From Aculops lycopersici (lineage: Eukaryota; Arthropoda; Arachnida; Trombidiformes; Eriophyidae): 64,000 nucleotides of DNA. The notes below the pieces were generated by a model. The model saw only the letters and a list, made by a program, of their open reading frames with translations, ran no database searches and was not told the DNA's origin. The stretch covers positions 662,496 to 726,495 of the forward strand of contig WNKI01000001.1 of the NCBI GenBank assembly GCA_015350385.1, read 5' to 3'. Shown in pieces: positions 54,360 to 63,600 of the stretch; within the stretch, counting starts at the first letter, position 1; each line of letters begins with the position of its first letter. The position numbers and the translations under genes are program-made.

Positions 54360-56726
54360 GTAAGTTGGAAACTTGAAACTATCCCTCACTCACTCTCTTG
54401 TGTTTAGCAAGAGCAAGCTCAAACAGGTCGCCAGCTCGCCAGCACTTCCATCGTCTGGTTAGCAGAGAAGCGGAGGAGGCGCACACTAAGTTCGCTCCAT
54501 TCTGCCGCCGAGACCAACCGGTTGGCTGCTCACAAAACAGTCCAGCCTCTAGTCTCCGGTCGCCAATCGGCTAATGCGCAGTCGAGTGAAATTTGCGACT
54601 TTCGAGTCTCGAGACTTCGGTCTCGACTCGTCAGTCACTCTCCTTTTGGCTCGCAGTCGCAGTCTTAACGTCTCGCTAACTTGCCAGCATGAGCTGCTCG
54701 CCGATCTCCGTTTCGACAAGCTACCAAGTTTCGTCTTGTCCGACTGTCTATCTGGTTGCTAGAATCAAGACAACAACTACGAAAACAACAACAGAGAACC
54801 AGAGCTACTTGAAATAAACAAGACGCGTCAAGCGGCGCAAGTGGCGAAGTGATTGCATTGGCCGGCTGGCTAGAAAGTCAGCCATTTAGATAGACGAAAA
54901 GAGATAGTTGAGCTGCTGTTGCGGTCGCTATTGCCGTTGCGGTGGCTTGGTCCGCCCAAATCTAATAAATTTGAAAGCTTGTTCATCTAGGAAACATTAT
55001 AAGCAGTAGCAGCGGCGGCGGTAGAAGCAAAACGTTAGACAGCAAAATGCGAGCTTAGGCCACTCGAGAGGAAGCCGCTCACTTCCGGTGAACGACGAGC
55101 CGGCGCGACCTAGCGACTCGCGCCGGTTACTTTTATAACAAGTTACTCCACTTCACTTTACCCCTGATCTGTGTCTATGAGCACCAACTAATTTATCGGC
55201 CACAACGACCACAGCTCCATTGCAGACTACCCACTCAAAGTAGTAAGTAGTTAAGTGATCGCGTCAATCATAATTGGATTAGCAGCCTTCCCATTTGCCG
55301 TCTATTTCGGACATTTCCAAAGCGGATCAGTTAGCTTCTCGTTGTTGTATTTGTGGGCTGCCACTTGTACATAGTGCCACGGTTTTCTTTGGTGTCAGGT
55401 GGCAGGTGGCAGGTGGGCGTGTATCTGGTCCCGCGGGAATGTAAAGCGAGGGGAAGAGAGAGAGGGAGGGAAGTAAGAGAATGTTCCTACATCAGACTGA
55501 TTGTTAACCACGCTAACCAGAAGTAAAACGAGACGGCGCCGCTTCCAAATCGAGCGACTCACCTGCCAACTCGGCGCCATGTTTACGAACTCGACCGTTA
55601 CCATTTGAGTTTCGGCTGGATTTTGTTGCTGCCGCTGTTACCTGACTCGCACTGGCGTCGAGTCCATCCATTAACTCAGTCACCTAGTTGGCGCAAACAA
55701 TCATCGCAATGTCTGATTCTTATCTGCCTGCAACCAGAACTGAGACGGCCCACGACGATAGCTTCGGCGATAGCAGTTGCACTGGCTGCTGCCTGCAGTT
55801 ACAATGGCAGCAGGTGGAGGCGAGGAGGTAGACGTAGAAGGAAGAGAATGAGGAAGACCGAAACCGGTGGTTGCTGCTCATCGTAAGTGTTTGCTAATCA
55901 TCAAAATGCAAGCTCCATCACCCAGACTTGAGGCGGTCACTGCCACGCCCACCCCACTGCTCATCTGCCTTTCGGGTGGTGGCAGCCCCCAATCTAGTCC
56001 TAGAGGAATCTGCATAGATGTTGTTGCTGTTTGAGCTTGCCACTGGAATTTGCATAGAAATTCGGATGTCTCTTCGCTGGGCGCAGACGCACAAGAAGCG
56101 GTCGTTGTCCGTGGTTTTGGCGCGCGGACAAGAAGCTTGCCAAAGTTTTATCGCTGTCCATCTGCAGGTCGTCTCCATGAAATTTCCTCACTTTCTCTTT
56201 CTCTGCTGTGCATTGCGCAGTAGCAGGACGAGTTTCGGCAGGAAGACATATGACTCTCGTGGTCTGCTCAAATCTGCAGCCACCAAGTCACCGAAGTGGA
56301 GGTTTGCAAAGAGAAACTTTGTAAGATTCCAATTTGCTTCAGTGTTCAATTGACTCGAGCGCCGCCCATTCGGCGGTCGGTCGCCTGTCTTTGCTGTCGC
56401 GCGCAGATCTCTAGTCAGATCCAAGTTACTCGCTGTGTGTCTCACAAGTCAGTTGCGGTCTCGCCAATCAGTCGGCCATCAGCAGAAGCGGCGGACATTA
56501 GTTCATTTTTTCGCTAGTCTGCCTAGTCGTTGTTCGTCTGCCAGTCGACGAGTTGAGATCAAAATTACAAGCAAAAGGGGGGAGATTTGGTGCGCAAGAG
56601 CCAGCGAGAGATTACGTAGCCGCCGCCGCGACCACTAGGCGGTTGCGCCACAAAGAGAGAAGTCAGAAGTAAACATAACAGCGAGCGATTGAAAGAGAAA
56701 TCAGTTTTGTTGTTGCCGTTTGTTGA

Positions 56727-56754
56727 GGTTGGCAAGCTATCTAGCTTGCCAACC
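56727..56754. repeat. Perfect 28-bp inverted repeat built on TAGCTTGCCA
   Basis: The 13-bp arm GGTTGGCAAGCTA (56727-56739) is followed by TC and then its exact reverse complement TAGCTTGCCAACC (56742-56754). It could form a hairpin in RNA or bind a dimeric factor. Confidence 0.85.
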
Positions 56755-56978
56755 GGTCGGAAGTTGCAGCGGCGTTTCGTGTGCTCGCGTCTGTTTGTCT
56801 TTGTATTTGTGTGTGCGTTTTTCGTCTGCGTTCTTCCACTCTACTTGCCCTCTCGGCGTCTTCTTGCTAAAGTTAGTAACCGGCAAGAACAAGAAGAAAC
56901 GGCGGCGACGGCAAAGTGGAAAGCAGCGAGACCTCTCAGCTTTTGTCGCGCGCGCGCCTGTCGTCGTCATCTTCACTC

Positions 56979-57001
56979 GCGGCGGCGGCGGCGGCGGCGG
57001 C
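56979..57001. repeat. (GGC)n repeat
   Basis: Seven or more GGC triplets preceded by a CG-dinucleotide run (56946-56957), upstream of PRUNE. Confidence 0.8.
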
Positions 57002-57506
57002 TAGTTGCAATCTTGGCGTCGGGCGAGTCATTAGCTAACCGACGGGCGGCGCGAGCACATGAGTGAGCAGAGGAAGCGAGAGCGAGAGCAGCAGTAGTAA
57101 CAACGAGCTTAGCAAACTTGGCGCACCTGAGAGGAGAGACAGAAAGCGAGAGGGAGAGAGAGAAACCATGAGTTTCGCACTTGAGCTCGAGCGCAGCGAG
57201 TTATCGTCTCCCTCTTTGCCGACGCCGGCGCCGCTCTTGTCATCGTCTTTGGCTGCGAGCTTTCTTGCCCATCCAACCTCAAGTTACATAAGCTCACTTG
57301 CGTTGGCCAAGAGCAGCGAACCCAAACAAAAGTTGGTCAGCTAGCTAAAAATATTATGGGCCACACAGAAGCGCCAGAAAGTTTTCTCGCCCACCGCCAC
57401 GAAATCAGCCAAGCAACTATCTAACTTGACCCGAATTTCCACCCAACAATTCGAACAAACAAAAACAAAATATAAAAAACCAAAACAAACGTTGCCGCCA
57501 AATTTG

Positions 57507-57532
57507 AAAACAAAACAAAACAAAACAAAAAC
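57507..57532. repeat. (AAAAC)n repeat in the PRUNE leader
   Basis: About five AAAAC units just upstream of the PRUNE ATG, in an A-rich, probably transcribed leader. Confidence 0.8.
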
Positions 57533-57558
57533 CATAACAAACGCGAAACACGAAACTA

Positions 57559-59268
57559 ATGTCCTCGGTCGTCCAAATGCCTACCGAATCCACCACGACC
57601 ACCACCAATGCAACGGCTCGTGGACAACTCGACCAAACTTCCGCTACCATCACAACCAATAACAACAACCACACACCGCCACCCTTCAACGCTTCACTCT
57701 CGTCGCCCCAATTAACAACAACCATCTCAACCGACAACAACCACTTAAATGGCGCTCAAAATGATACAAACAACAACGACCAAAATACTCGCCACCAAAA
57801 TCCCATTCAACCTTTCAACCGGCAAAACTTTGACTCAACGCCAACGTTCATGCGCCGCCCAAACCACCAACACCAAATCAAAAACACCTCCTCCTCCGCC
57901 TCTTTGATAACAACTCAAAATAACTCAAATACCAACACCAACAATCCAAACAAATCGCCAAACATGAAGAGGGATGCAAATTTGGATACGGTTCACGTGG
58001 TTGTGGGAAACGAGAGTTGCGATCTCGATTCGGCCGTCAGTTGTTTGCTCATGTTTCACATTGTTAGCAAAATGTCAGATGAATTAAATGGGAAGGACAA
58101 GAGTAGGACTTTATACATCCCGTTGCTGAACACAACTCGCGACATGCTCGAGTCCAAGTGCGAGGTTTTGTGGTTCCTCCAAAAGACGCTCAATATTGAC
58201 AAGACCTTTCTCACCTGTAAGGACGACATTGATTGGGCTGACATAAAGCGAAGCGGCATCGAGGTCCTGGTGACACTTGTTGATCACAACTACAACGAAG
58301 AGTTCAAGGATATTGGAAGGATTGTTGAGATAATCGATCATCATCAAGTGCAGAATCCAACTTGGCTCAATGCGCCGGAGCAAAGTCACATTCGCCTAAC
58401 ACTAGATACATCAGTTGGCTCCTGCAGTACGCTTGTAGCTGAGCGCTTGTTTTATATCTACGCGGAACACCATGTTTCGGACGACATCCTGTTGCTCATC
58501 TATGGCACTGTGCTCCTCGATACCATTTGTTTATCTGAGAAGGCGAAGCGGTTCACGCGACGCGATGTCTATCTATTGCGTAAACTCGACAATCTACTCG
58601 GCAACAAGCGTCCGGCCAGAGATCAGCTCTACCGACAGTTAGTTGAGGTTAAAAACTCAACTCGAGAGCTCAACTTCGAGAGACTAATGCGCCGAGACCT
58701 CAAAGTTTTCAAGGACAAGCGGGGAGCTCGCGTTGGTATTGCGAGTCTCTTTGGAATGGCCGCAAGGGAGGCGCTTGGTCTTGCGGCCAACATTGACGTT
58801 GACCAATTTTTTCGCCAAAACCAATACGAGGCCTTCGTTATTATGGGTCTAATTGCCGATTTGGAGCATTCGGATAGCATCTCGCGAGATTTGGTTTTAA
58901 TCTCGGCCAACGAGCGCCTGTTTGGCGAGCTCATCAATGCCTTTGAGCAGGATACTAGCAAATTAGATCTCGAGCCCATAGGTTCCGATTCAAGTCCAGA
59001 TCCAGAGGAGCTACTGCATCCACTAAAGACGCCCCAGTTGGCCCAAAATCATAACCCAAACAACAAAAACACAACGCCAAATACTTCGACGGAACAATCC
59101 AATCAACACAACAGACCCAAGCAGCAACAGTTTGTGCGCCAAATTACAAGTGATAGTGAGGGCAACAAGTTAGTTTACAAGTCCAAAATTTGGAACCAAC
59201 GAAATGTCACCTCGTCGCGAAAGGTACTCGCGCCGCTAGTGCTCAAGGTACTGCACGACGAGTCGTGA
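57559..59268 (+). CDS. prune: PRUNE-type DHH exopolyphosphatase
   Basis: A single exon encodes 569 residues. Prune proteins are cytosolic DHH-superfamily phosphoesterases that cleave short-chain polyphosphate and, in some species, cyclic nucleotides. The first 135 residues are Asn/Thr/Gln-rich and disordered. The catalytic domain then shows the metal-binding motifs in order: HVVVGNESCDLDSAVSCLLM (DxD-type motif I), VLVTLVDHNYNEEF (motif III) and RIVEIIDHHQVQNP (the DHH motif), followed by TSVGSCSTLVAERLF and the DHHA2 domain with LIYGTVLLDTICLS. Human PRUNE1 has DHR at the DHH position and DHH in motif III; this protein has the pair the other way round (DHN then DHH), as in the wider DHH family. 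AATAAA at 59401-59406 is a likely polyadenylation signal. Confidence 0.93.
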   Translation: MSSVVQMPTESTTTTTNATARGQLDQTSATITTNNNNHTPPPFNASLSSPQLTTTISTDNNHLNGAQNDTNNNDQNTRHQNPIQPFNRQNFDSTPTFMRRPNHQHQIKNTSSSASLITTQNNSNTNTNNPNKSPNMKRDANLDTVHVVVGNESCDLDSAVSCLLMFHIVSKMSDELNGKDKSRTLYIPLLNTTRDMLESKCEVLWFLQKTLNIDKTFLTCKDDIDWADIKRSGIEVLVTLVDHNYNEEFKDIGRIVEIIDHHQVQNPTWLNAPEQSHIRLTLDTSVGSCSTLVAERLFYIYAEHHVSDDILLLIYGTVLLDTICLSEKAKRFTRRDVYLLRKLDNLLGNKRPARDQLYRQLVEVKNSTRELNFERLMRRDLKVFKDKRGARVGIASLFGMAAREALGLAANIDVDQFFRQNQYEAFVIMGLIADLEHSDSISRDLVLISANERLFGELINAFEQDTSKLDLEPIGSDSSPDPEELLHPLKTPQLAQNHNPNNKNTTPNTSTEQSNQHNRPKQQQFVRQITSDSEGNKLVYKSKIWNQRNVTSSRKVLAPLVLKVLHDES

Positions 59269-60102
59269 GGTTTACCCATGACTGCTGTGTAATCTTTCAC
59301 ACATTACCTGAACCTTGAACCACGAACATCTAAACGAAGCAAATGGAGGAAGATGGGGGAACGAAGTAGGTAATTAGCGCCGCGATTAAGCTTAGAAAAT
59401 AATAAATCGTTGCGCTCACTCGACTTATGATTGCTCTAGTGGATACCCCATCGTTAGGCCAAGATAACACAACTCTAAGTTAGATTTGCAAATTTCCAGG
59501 TTGGTGGCTTCTCAAGATGACGAGATATTAGATGGGTCTCTTCCAGGTGAAGGGGCTCGCTGTTTGTGTTGGATCAAGGTATTGGCATCGACAACTAGGG
59601 TAATTATTAGGATTTTCTATAGTAGAGGTAACAGTTTAAAAGTATCAAGAGGAGATAGCAAATTAAAAGAGAGAATAGTTACATTTTGCTAGACGCAGAA
59701 GGAGGAAGAAGATGGAGACATTTTTGATAGACTTACTCGTTGTTACTTATGTTTAAGAGGTAAAATAAAATTTAATTGTTGATTATAAATAGAATTCATA
59801 TTGAATAGAAACAAAATAATACCCAGTTTTTTGTCTCCTTCCCCAAAATTACCACACTCCTTCTAATGATGATTCATTCAATATTTACTTTTCTATCCGC
59901 CACTTTAATCCAATTTCCCTAGAGATGCTCAGCTACATGCAATGATTTGACTTGTAAACAAGCGCATTATATGACATCACAAGGATACAAATAGTCAGGA
60001 GAAAGAGCTCATCTAATCTGAGTAATTTTCTCCTTTGGACAACTATTTAGGCCAAGGGTCACTCCTGGAACTAGCAAGCTAACTAGTTAGCTAGCTGGCT
60101 TG
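59269..60102. other. Spacer between convergent PRUNE and ADH5
   Basis: AT-rich 3' UTR and intergenic DNA. AATAAA at 59401-59406 fits PRUNE. A perfect 16-bp palindrome lies at 60077-60092, just after the ADH5 stop. No further gene is visible. Confidence 0.5.
60077..60092. repeat. Perfect 16-bp palindrome downstream of ADH5
   Basis: AGCTAACTAGTTAGCT reads the same on both strands and starts 10 bp past the ADH5 stop, inside its probable 3' UTR. Confidence 0.7.
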
Positions 60103-61239
60103 TCAGATGCTGATGACGCAACGCAACGATTGGCCAGATTCGAGCAACTTGAAGGCGTCATTCACGGAGTCAAGTTTCTCCCTTCGGTGCGTGATGAACT
60201 TGTCCACATCTAGCTCGCCGCGGTGATATTGCTCCACCAACTCGGGCACCTGGTCGCGACTCTTCCAACCGCCAAAAGCGCAACCCGTCCAAACGCGACC
60301 GGTGATTAGATGGTATGGCCGAGTGGCCACCTCTTGTCCGGCGCCCGCAACTCCAATCACCACCGACTTGCCCCAACCCTTGTGACAGGCCTCGAGGGCG
60401 GCGCGCATGGTCTCGACGTTTCCAATGCATTCAAAGGTGTAATCCAAACCGCCGTCGGTCAGGTCGCAGAGTTCGTTCTGCACTGGCCTCCCATCCTTTG
60501 TCCGATTTGGATTCACAAATTCTGTCACTCCAAAGGATTTTGCACTCTCAAACTTGGCATCGTTTATGTCGACCCCAATTATTCGCGAGGCCCCGCGATC
60601 GCGGCATCCCAGTGCAACGCTAAGTCCAACGGTGCCAAGGCCAAAGATGGCCACCGTGTCGCCCTTCTGAACATTGGCTACGTTTAAGGCGCCACCATAG
60701 CCGGTGGACACACCGCACCCAATCAAACAGGCGCGATCCAGAGCAGCCTCCTTATTGATCTTGGCCAAGGAAATCTCAGGCAACACCGTGTACTCGCTGA
60801 AGGTTGAAGTGCCCATGTAATGGTAGATTGTTTGACCATCCTTTGAGGTAAAGCGCGAGGTTCCATCTGGCATCAAACCTCGGGCTTGAGTTCCTCTAAT
60901 TACGCTGCACAAGTTGGTCTTCGGGTGTCGGCAAAACTTGCAATCTCTACACTGGGGAATGTACAACGGGATCACATGATCGCCGGGCTGGACACTTGTG
61001 ACTCCTTCGCCCACCGACTCCACTATTCCTGCTCCCTCGTGCCCTAGGATACAGGGGAATGCAGCCTCGGCATCTTGGCCACTTAGAGTGTACTGATCGG
61101 TGTGGCAAACACTTGTAAACACCAACTTGACCCTAACCTCTCCAGCCTTTGGAGGGGCCACGATGATATCCTCCATCCGCAAAGGCTCGCCTGGGCTCCA
61201 GGAGACTGCAGCCCTGCAGGTGATTGGTTCAGATGCCAT
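60103..61239 (-). CDS. ADH5: Class III alcohol dehydrogenase / S-(hydroxymethyl)glutathione dehydrogenase
   Basis: A single-exon, 378-residue medium-chain dehydrogenase. It oxidises S-hydroxymethylglutathione (formaldehyde detoxification) and reduces S-nitrosoglutathione, using NAD(H) in the cytosol. Catalytic zinc ligands are C45 (SVCHTDQ), H67 (LGHEGAG) and C175 (LIGCGVSTGYG). The structural zinc is held by C97, C100, C103 and C111 (CRDCKFCRHPKTNLC). The Rossmann motif GLGTVG is at 200-205, and R115, the hallmark residue of class III enzymes, is present (SVIRGTQ). Full length and all key residues indicate a working enzyme. Because it degrades S-nitrosoglutathione, it modulates nitric-oxide signalling, to which E75 proteins normally respond; the co-occurrence in this window is probably incidental. 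Confidence 0.97.
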   Translation of the reverse strand: MASEPITCRAAVSWSPGEPLRMEDIIVAPPKAGEVRVKLVFTSVCHTDQYTLSGQDAEAAFPCILGHEGAGIVESVGEGVTSVQPGDHVIPLYIPQCRDCKFCRHPKTNLCSVIRGTQARGLMPDGTSRFTSKDGQTIYHYMGTSTFSEYTVLPEISLAKINKEAALDRACLIGCGVSTGYGGALNVANVQKGDTVAIFGLGTVGLSVALGCRDRGASRIIGVDINDAKFESAKSFGVTEFVNPNRTKDGRPVQNELCDLTDGGLDYTFECIGNVETMRAALEACHKGWGKSVVIGVAGAGQEVATRPYHLITGRVWTGCAFGGWKSRDQVPELVEQYHRGELDVDKFITHRREKLDSVNDAFKLLESGQSLRCVISI

Positions 61240-62286
61240 CTTGCTTGAAGTTTTCGACTTTTCTATGACTATAATTTTGTCTTTGGCATATAAAATTATA
61301 TTTGGCTTCTGTTCTCTGAGGAGTTTGTATCGAATTCTAGTGAAAACGCTGTCACCTGTTTGATGATACTTGCGAGTCTACACCAACGATGGTAAAGTGC
61401 AGTGTCAAACAGAGGAAAGTTGGATTTTGATATAGTAAGAATGATGAGGTCGAGGGTTTTAATGATATGTGAATATCCTCAATGTAGAACAGTCCATTCA
61501 GAGACAAATACAAGAGGCGGGGTATTTTGCAATGAGATCGATGAGCCACCGATATGGCGACCATGTGTTGCTCCATGAATTTATTCCCCACTTGAATACA
61601 TGCACTGGACCGCGAAAAGGAGGGGAAAAACAATATCCGAATCGGCTCCCATGAACGTGCGGTCACACGTACCATTCAAGTGCCACTTGTCCTCGTCGTA
61701 CAGGTTGACACTTGCCTCAATTTTGTCAAGGTTTTCAAGTGCCATCCACTATAACTTGTCGTCTCAACTAGGTTGAGTTATTGTCTCTAGTTTCATTTTC
61801 GGTCGTACTGCTACGAGTCCACACTCAAGAATAACAATACTCCACTCGTCTTCCTCAAATTCGAGACTGATTCAAGCGAACCACTTCCAAAGACTGATAA
61901 TCGTCTCCAGGAGGTTCAACTAAAACGGCGATGGATAACCTACTGCTCAACCGCTAGATTTTAGGAGATTATAGCAGACTCAAGTTTGAAGGTACATGCA
62001 AATCCAATGACTTAAGGTTGCTGGTTGATAGTAAATAACAAACAAATAAGGCGAGAGTTCTCCTCGAGCAACATGGTATCAAATCTAATAGATCTAATTT
62101 GCTAATACTTTATCTATCTCTCTCTCTCTCTCTCTCTGCACGCTATCAAAAAGATGGAATGGAATGAAGAGATGAGATCAATTAGATGGCGGAGAACAGA
62201 GAGTTTATTCAACGTAACTTTAGATAGCGGTCCCGTTAAGTCGCATCAAATCAAGTCCACTGAAATATATGATCCCAATTGGCGCT
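61240..62286. other. ADH5 upstream region and spacer
   Basis: Contains the ADH5 promoter and 5' UTR (minus strand) and the 3' UTR of the secreted-protein gene. A (CT)n microsatellite lies at 62117-62138. No coding sequence is supported. Confidence 0.45.
62117..62138. repeat. (TC)n microsatellite
   Basis: About eleven TC dinucleotides in intergenic DNA. Confidence 0.85.
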
Positions 62287-62892
62287 TCAATAATCATCGC
62301 CATCTTCAGAGTCTGCGTAGGCAAAAGACCCTCTCGAGTTGCCATCCGACTTTTCGGACGCTGGCGAGGTGGTCGAGGTTTCCGAGGAGGACTCGTCCTT
62401 GTCAGATGAACTAGACTCATAGGTTGATATGACTGTAATGACCGACGGTTTCGAGGTGGTTGAGGTGGTAGTAGTAGAAGTGGTTGTTGTTGTAGTCGAT
62501 GCCTTTGCGGTTTCAATGGTGGTTGTAGTCTTGATTATTTCTGCCGCCCTCGAGTCTCCGTCTCCGTCCTCCTCGCTATCGAGACCAGATCGCTCGCCAT
62601 CCTCCTCATCGCTCTCGCTTGCCGAGGCCATTGCATGAGCCTCGGCTCTTGACTTGAATTCTGGTTCCGATGTAGTAATCAGTGAGGCTGTGGATGGTTT
62701 GGTTGTGCCACTGTCAGCATCTTGTGGGTCATCAGTTTCCTCTGAATCAGGGGCCTCGGTGGTTGGACCTTTAGTTGAGGCTACGCCCAGCTTGTTGGCA
62801 GGCCCGGCATCCACCTGGCTCAGGACCAGAGTGAGCGAGAGTAAAGCTAGTGCGACGAGTAAGAAGGACGAGCTTAGAGACCTGATGGACAT
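62287..62892 (-). CDS. Secreted acidic Ser/Thr-rich mucin-like protein
   Basis: ATG at 62892 gives 201 residues. The first 27 (MSIRSLSSSFLLVALALLSL, then TLVLSQVDAG) form a clear cleavable signal peptide with a likely cut after VDA. The mature protein is acidic (many Asp/Glu-Ser repeats) with a Thr run of about 25 residues in the middle (TTTTTTSTTTTSTTS), typical of O-glycosylated mucin-like domains. The C-terminus ends in an acidic, Tyr-containing AYADSEDGDDY. No known family is recognisable. Such composition suits a cuticle, peritrophic or salivary protein, or a calcium-binding matrix protein, but that is speculation. Single exon; the open frame continues 10 codons upstream without an ATG. 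Confidence 0.7.
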   Translation of the reverse strand: MSIRSLSSSFLLVALALLSLTLVLSQVDAGPANKLGVASTKGPTTEAPDSEETDDPQDADSGTTKPSTASLITTSEPEFKSRAEAHAMASASESDEEDGERSGLDSEEDGDGDSRAAEIIKTTTTIETAKASTTTTTTSTTTTSTTSKPSVITVISTYESSSSDKDESSSETSTTSPASEKSDGNSRGSFAYADSEDGDDY

Positions 62893-63600
62893 TTTTCCGG
62901 ATTGTATATATCTCTCTACCAATATGAAAAATCGATGATGCTTCTTTTTTGTGTTTTATACCACGCCGAAGAAACAATACTAAGTCATTTACTTGCCCGA
63001 ACTAAAGAATGTAATCTATCCGAGAGCAGAGGCTATTTGAGAGGCTCCTGCTATTACTTGGCAACGTAGGTAGCGAAAGGTGAGATAAGCAGGTAGAAAG
63101 ACCAAGATAAGTCTAGTTCTGTTTAGCAAAAAGGAGGGCAAGCTAATCTAAATCTAGATCTAAATCTTGTACAGTAGTGGTGGTTGTGGTAGGAAGATTT
63201 TAATTTGATCACATTTAAGTCCAACATAATAAAACTCCTGCGTCTTGTTCATGAGAACACATAATAACTGTTGCGACTTTAGATGGTCTATATAAATTGA
63301 TTTTAATAACGCAGATAACTTGAGATGGCGGGTGGGTGAGTGGTGGTTTTTCACTTAATAATAACTTAACTCATGACTTAATAAATCAATCAACAACAAT
63401 CTTTTTCGCTTTTGAAGTGCTTGTGTTTGTTAGTTAGTTTGTTTGTTAGCCAATCATCTGAATTCTGATCACCAGTTAGGAATATCAATCGATTTTCGTC
63501 GAGAGGACGAATCGCTCTAAAAGCGAATTCTAGTTAGTAACATTTGTGCTGATAACATGAAATGAAGTATCATTAATAATAGTGAATACAGATGAAAGGT
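62893..63600. other. Spacer upstream of the secreted-protein gene
   Basis: AT-rich non-coding DNA with the promoter of the minus-strand secreted-protein gene. Nothing else is recognised. Confidence 0.4.

Larger units (their letters stand above)
45186..57558. other. Twelve-kb gene desert, probably regulatory/intronic
   Basis: Reading frames here are short, often antisense to each other, and match no family. The sequence is rich in microsatellites, in the word TAGCTTGCCA (46427, 46905, 49292, 51613, 56730, 56742) and in GCTAGC/TTGGC-type words. One candidate first coding exon (54300-54359) lies within it, preceded by about 800 bp of CAG/AAC-rich leader-like DNA. The last kilobase before PRUNE is A-rich and may be its 5' UTR. 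I see no tRNA, rRNA or transposon terminal repeat. Confidence 0.5.

Noticed and set aside
56689..57344. Arg/Ser-rich frames upstream of PRUNE
   Set aside because: Low-complexity products of GGC and GAGA tracts; no family resemblance and no splice sites linking them to PRUNE.
60103..61239. Intronless ADH5 as a horizontally acquired bacterial gene
   Set aside because: Bacterial class III enzymes are similar, but many neighbouring animal genes here are intronless too, and its base composition is like theirs.
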